DNA from: an uncultured Ruminococcus sp.
GTDB lineage: Bacteria; Bacillota; Clostridia; Oscillospirales; Acutalibacteraceae
Length of the DNA stretch: 6,372 nucleotides
Direction of reading: 5' to 3'
Assembly: GCA_902797065.1 (NCBI GenBank)
Contig: CADBRK010000060.1
Location: 1 to 6,372 of the forward strand
The position numbers were made by a program, and so were the translations under genes. Shown here one piece after another: positions 5,746 to 6,372 of the stretch (positions within the stretch are counted from its first letter, which is position 1; every line of letters starts with the position of its first letter). Under the pieces are notes generated by a model, which made no database searches, was not told the origin of the DNA, and saw only the letters and a list, made by a program, of their open reading frames with translations.

Positions 5746-6372
5746 TTACTTAATTAAATCTTTGCCGCCCATATACGGTCTGAGAGCCTCGGGAATCCTG
5801 ATAGTTCCGTCTTCGTTGAGGTTATTCTCCAAAAATGCGATAAGCATTCTCGGCGGTGCAACTACCGTATTGTTAAGCGTATGTGCAAAGTATTTGTTCT
5901 TGCCTGCATTTACTCTGATCCTCAGTCTTCTTGCCTGAGCGTCGCCGAGATTCGAGCATGAACCTACTTCAAAATACTTCTTCTGACGCGGCGACCAAGC
6001 CTCAACGTCAACACTCTTGACCTTAAGATCAGCCAGATCTCCCGAGCAGCATTCCAATGTACGCACGGGAATGTCAAGTGAACGGAAAAGATCAACGGTA
6101 TTCTGCCAAAGCTTATCGAACCACATCATGCTGTCTTCCGGCTTGCAGACAACGATCATTTCCTGCTTCTCAAACTGGTGAATACGGTAAACGCCTCTCT
6201 CCTCTATGCCGTGAGCGCCCTTTTCTTTTCTGAAACAAGGAGAATAGCTGGTAAGAGTCTTGGGAAGCTCTTCTTCTTTGATCATTGTATCAATAAACTT
6301 TCCGATCATGGAATGTTCACTTGTACCGATCAGGTAAAGATCTTCTCCCTCGATCTTGTACATCATAGCGTC
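5746..6372 (-). CDS. serS: Seryl-tRNA synthetase, C-terminal half (5' end missing)
   Basis: The frame stays open to the right edge, so 208 C-terminal residues of an expected ~425 are visible; the coiled-coil tRNA-binding arm and motif 1 are outside. The enzyme charges tRNA-Ser with serine in the cytoplasm (class II synthetase). Visible landmarks: YLIGTSEHS (the TxE serine-binding loop, ~14-21), motif 2 with FRKEKG (47-52) and YRIHQFEKQEM (62-72), EVGSCSNLGDAQARR (135-149), and motif 3 with the conserved Arg in NNTVVAPPRMLIAFLENN (167-184). The usual serine-enzyme form of motif 3 is closer to NGSGLAVGR-T; here Pro replaces the Gly before the Arg. From memory this form, with VEAWSPRQKKYFEV, marks a clade common in gut Clostridia. 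The TAA stop is at 5746-5748, followed by a terminator. The product name is secure. Confidence 0.95.
   Translation of the reverse strand, partial: DAMMYKIEGEDLYLIGTSEHSMIGKFIDTMIKEEELPKTLTSYSPCFRKEKGAHGIEERGVYRIHQFEKQEMIVVCKPEDSMMWFDKLWQNTVDLFRSLDIPVRTLECCSGDLADLKVKSVDVEAWSPRQKKYFEVGSCSNLGDAQARRLRIRVNAGKNKYFAHTLNNTVVAPPRMLIAFLENNLNEDGTIRIPEALRPYMGGKDLIK

Noticed and set aside
5414..5938. 174-codon open frame on the + strand across serS and the HAD gene
   Set aside because: It runs antisense through two recognised genes and the terminator between them, and its translation resembles no family.

Overview
The window looks like chromosomal DNA from a low-to-moderate GC Clostridia, most like the Ruminococcus/Oscillospiraceae group. 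This is inferred from a SleB-type spore cortex hydrolase, a DUF1846 protein, a Cof-type HAD phosphatase, strong GA-rich ribosome binding sites, sigma-A-like promoters with A+T-rich flanks, and a seryl-tRNA synthetase of a clade I recall as common in gut Clostridia. The assignment rests on family recognition only; no search was run. I see no mobile element, CRISPR array, tRNA, rRNA or riboswitch.

Left half, all on the + strand: the 3' part of a sleB-like gene (2-616, cut by the left edge) is followed by two separately transcribed genes for multi-pass membrane proteins of unknown function (777-2039 and 2259-3224). Each has its own promoter and each is followed by a hairpin terminator. The two proteins are diverged paralogues: the same motifs recur in the same order, two of them with identical internal spacing. 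Their ends differ. The first carries a cytoplasmic tail of about 150 residues ending in tandem Asp-Pro-Phe repeats; the second has only a short tail and a larger loop after its first membrane helix.

Right half, all on the - strand and convergent with the left half at a hairpin at 3228-3251: the 3' half of serS (cut by the right edge), a terminator, a Cof-type HAD hydrolase gene (4840-5676), then a DUF1846 gene (3261-4745) with its own promoter in a 94-bp gap. The HAD gene has no obvious promoter of its own in the short gap after serS, so readthrough past the serS terminator is possible.

Functional links: sleB acts in spore germination, serS in translation, and the HAD protein probably in small-molecule phosphate hydrolysis. 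The DUF1846 protein and the two membrane proteins have no assigned job. The strongest candidate for something undescribed is the tandem pair of six-helix membrane proteins and the repetitive DPF tail of the first one.
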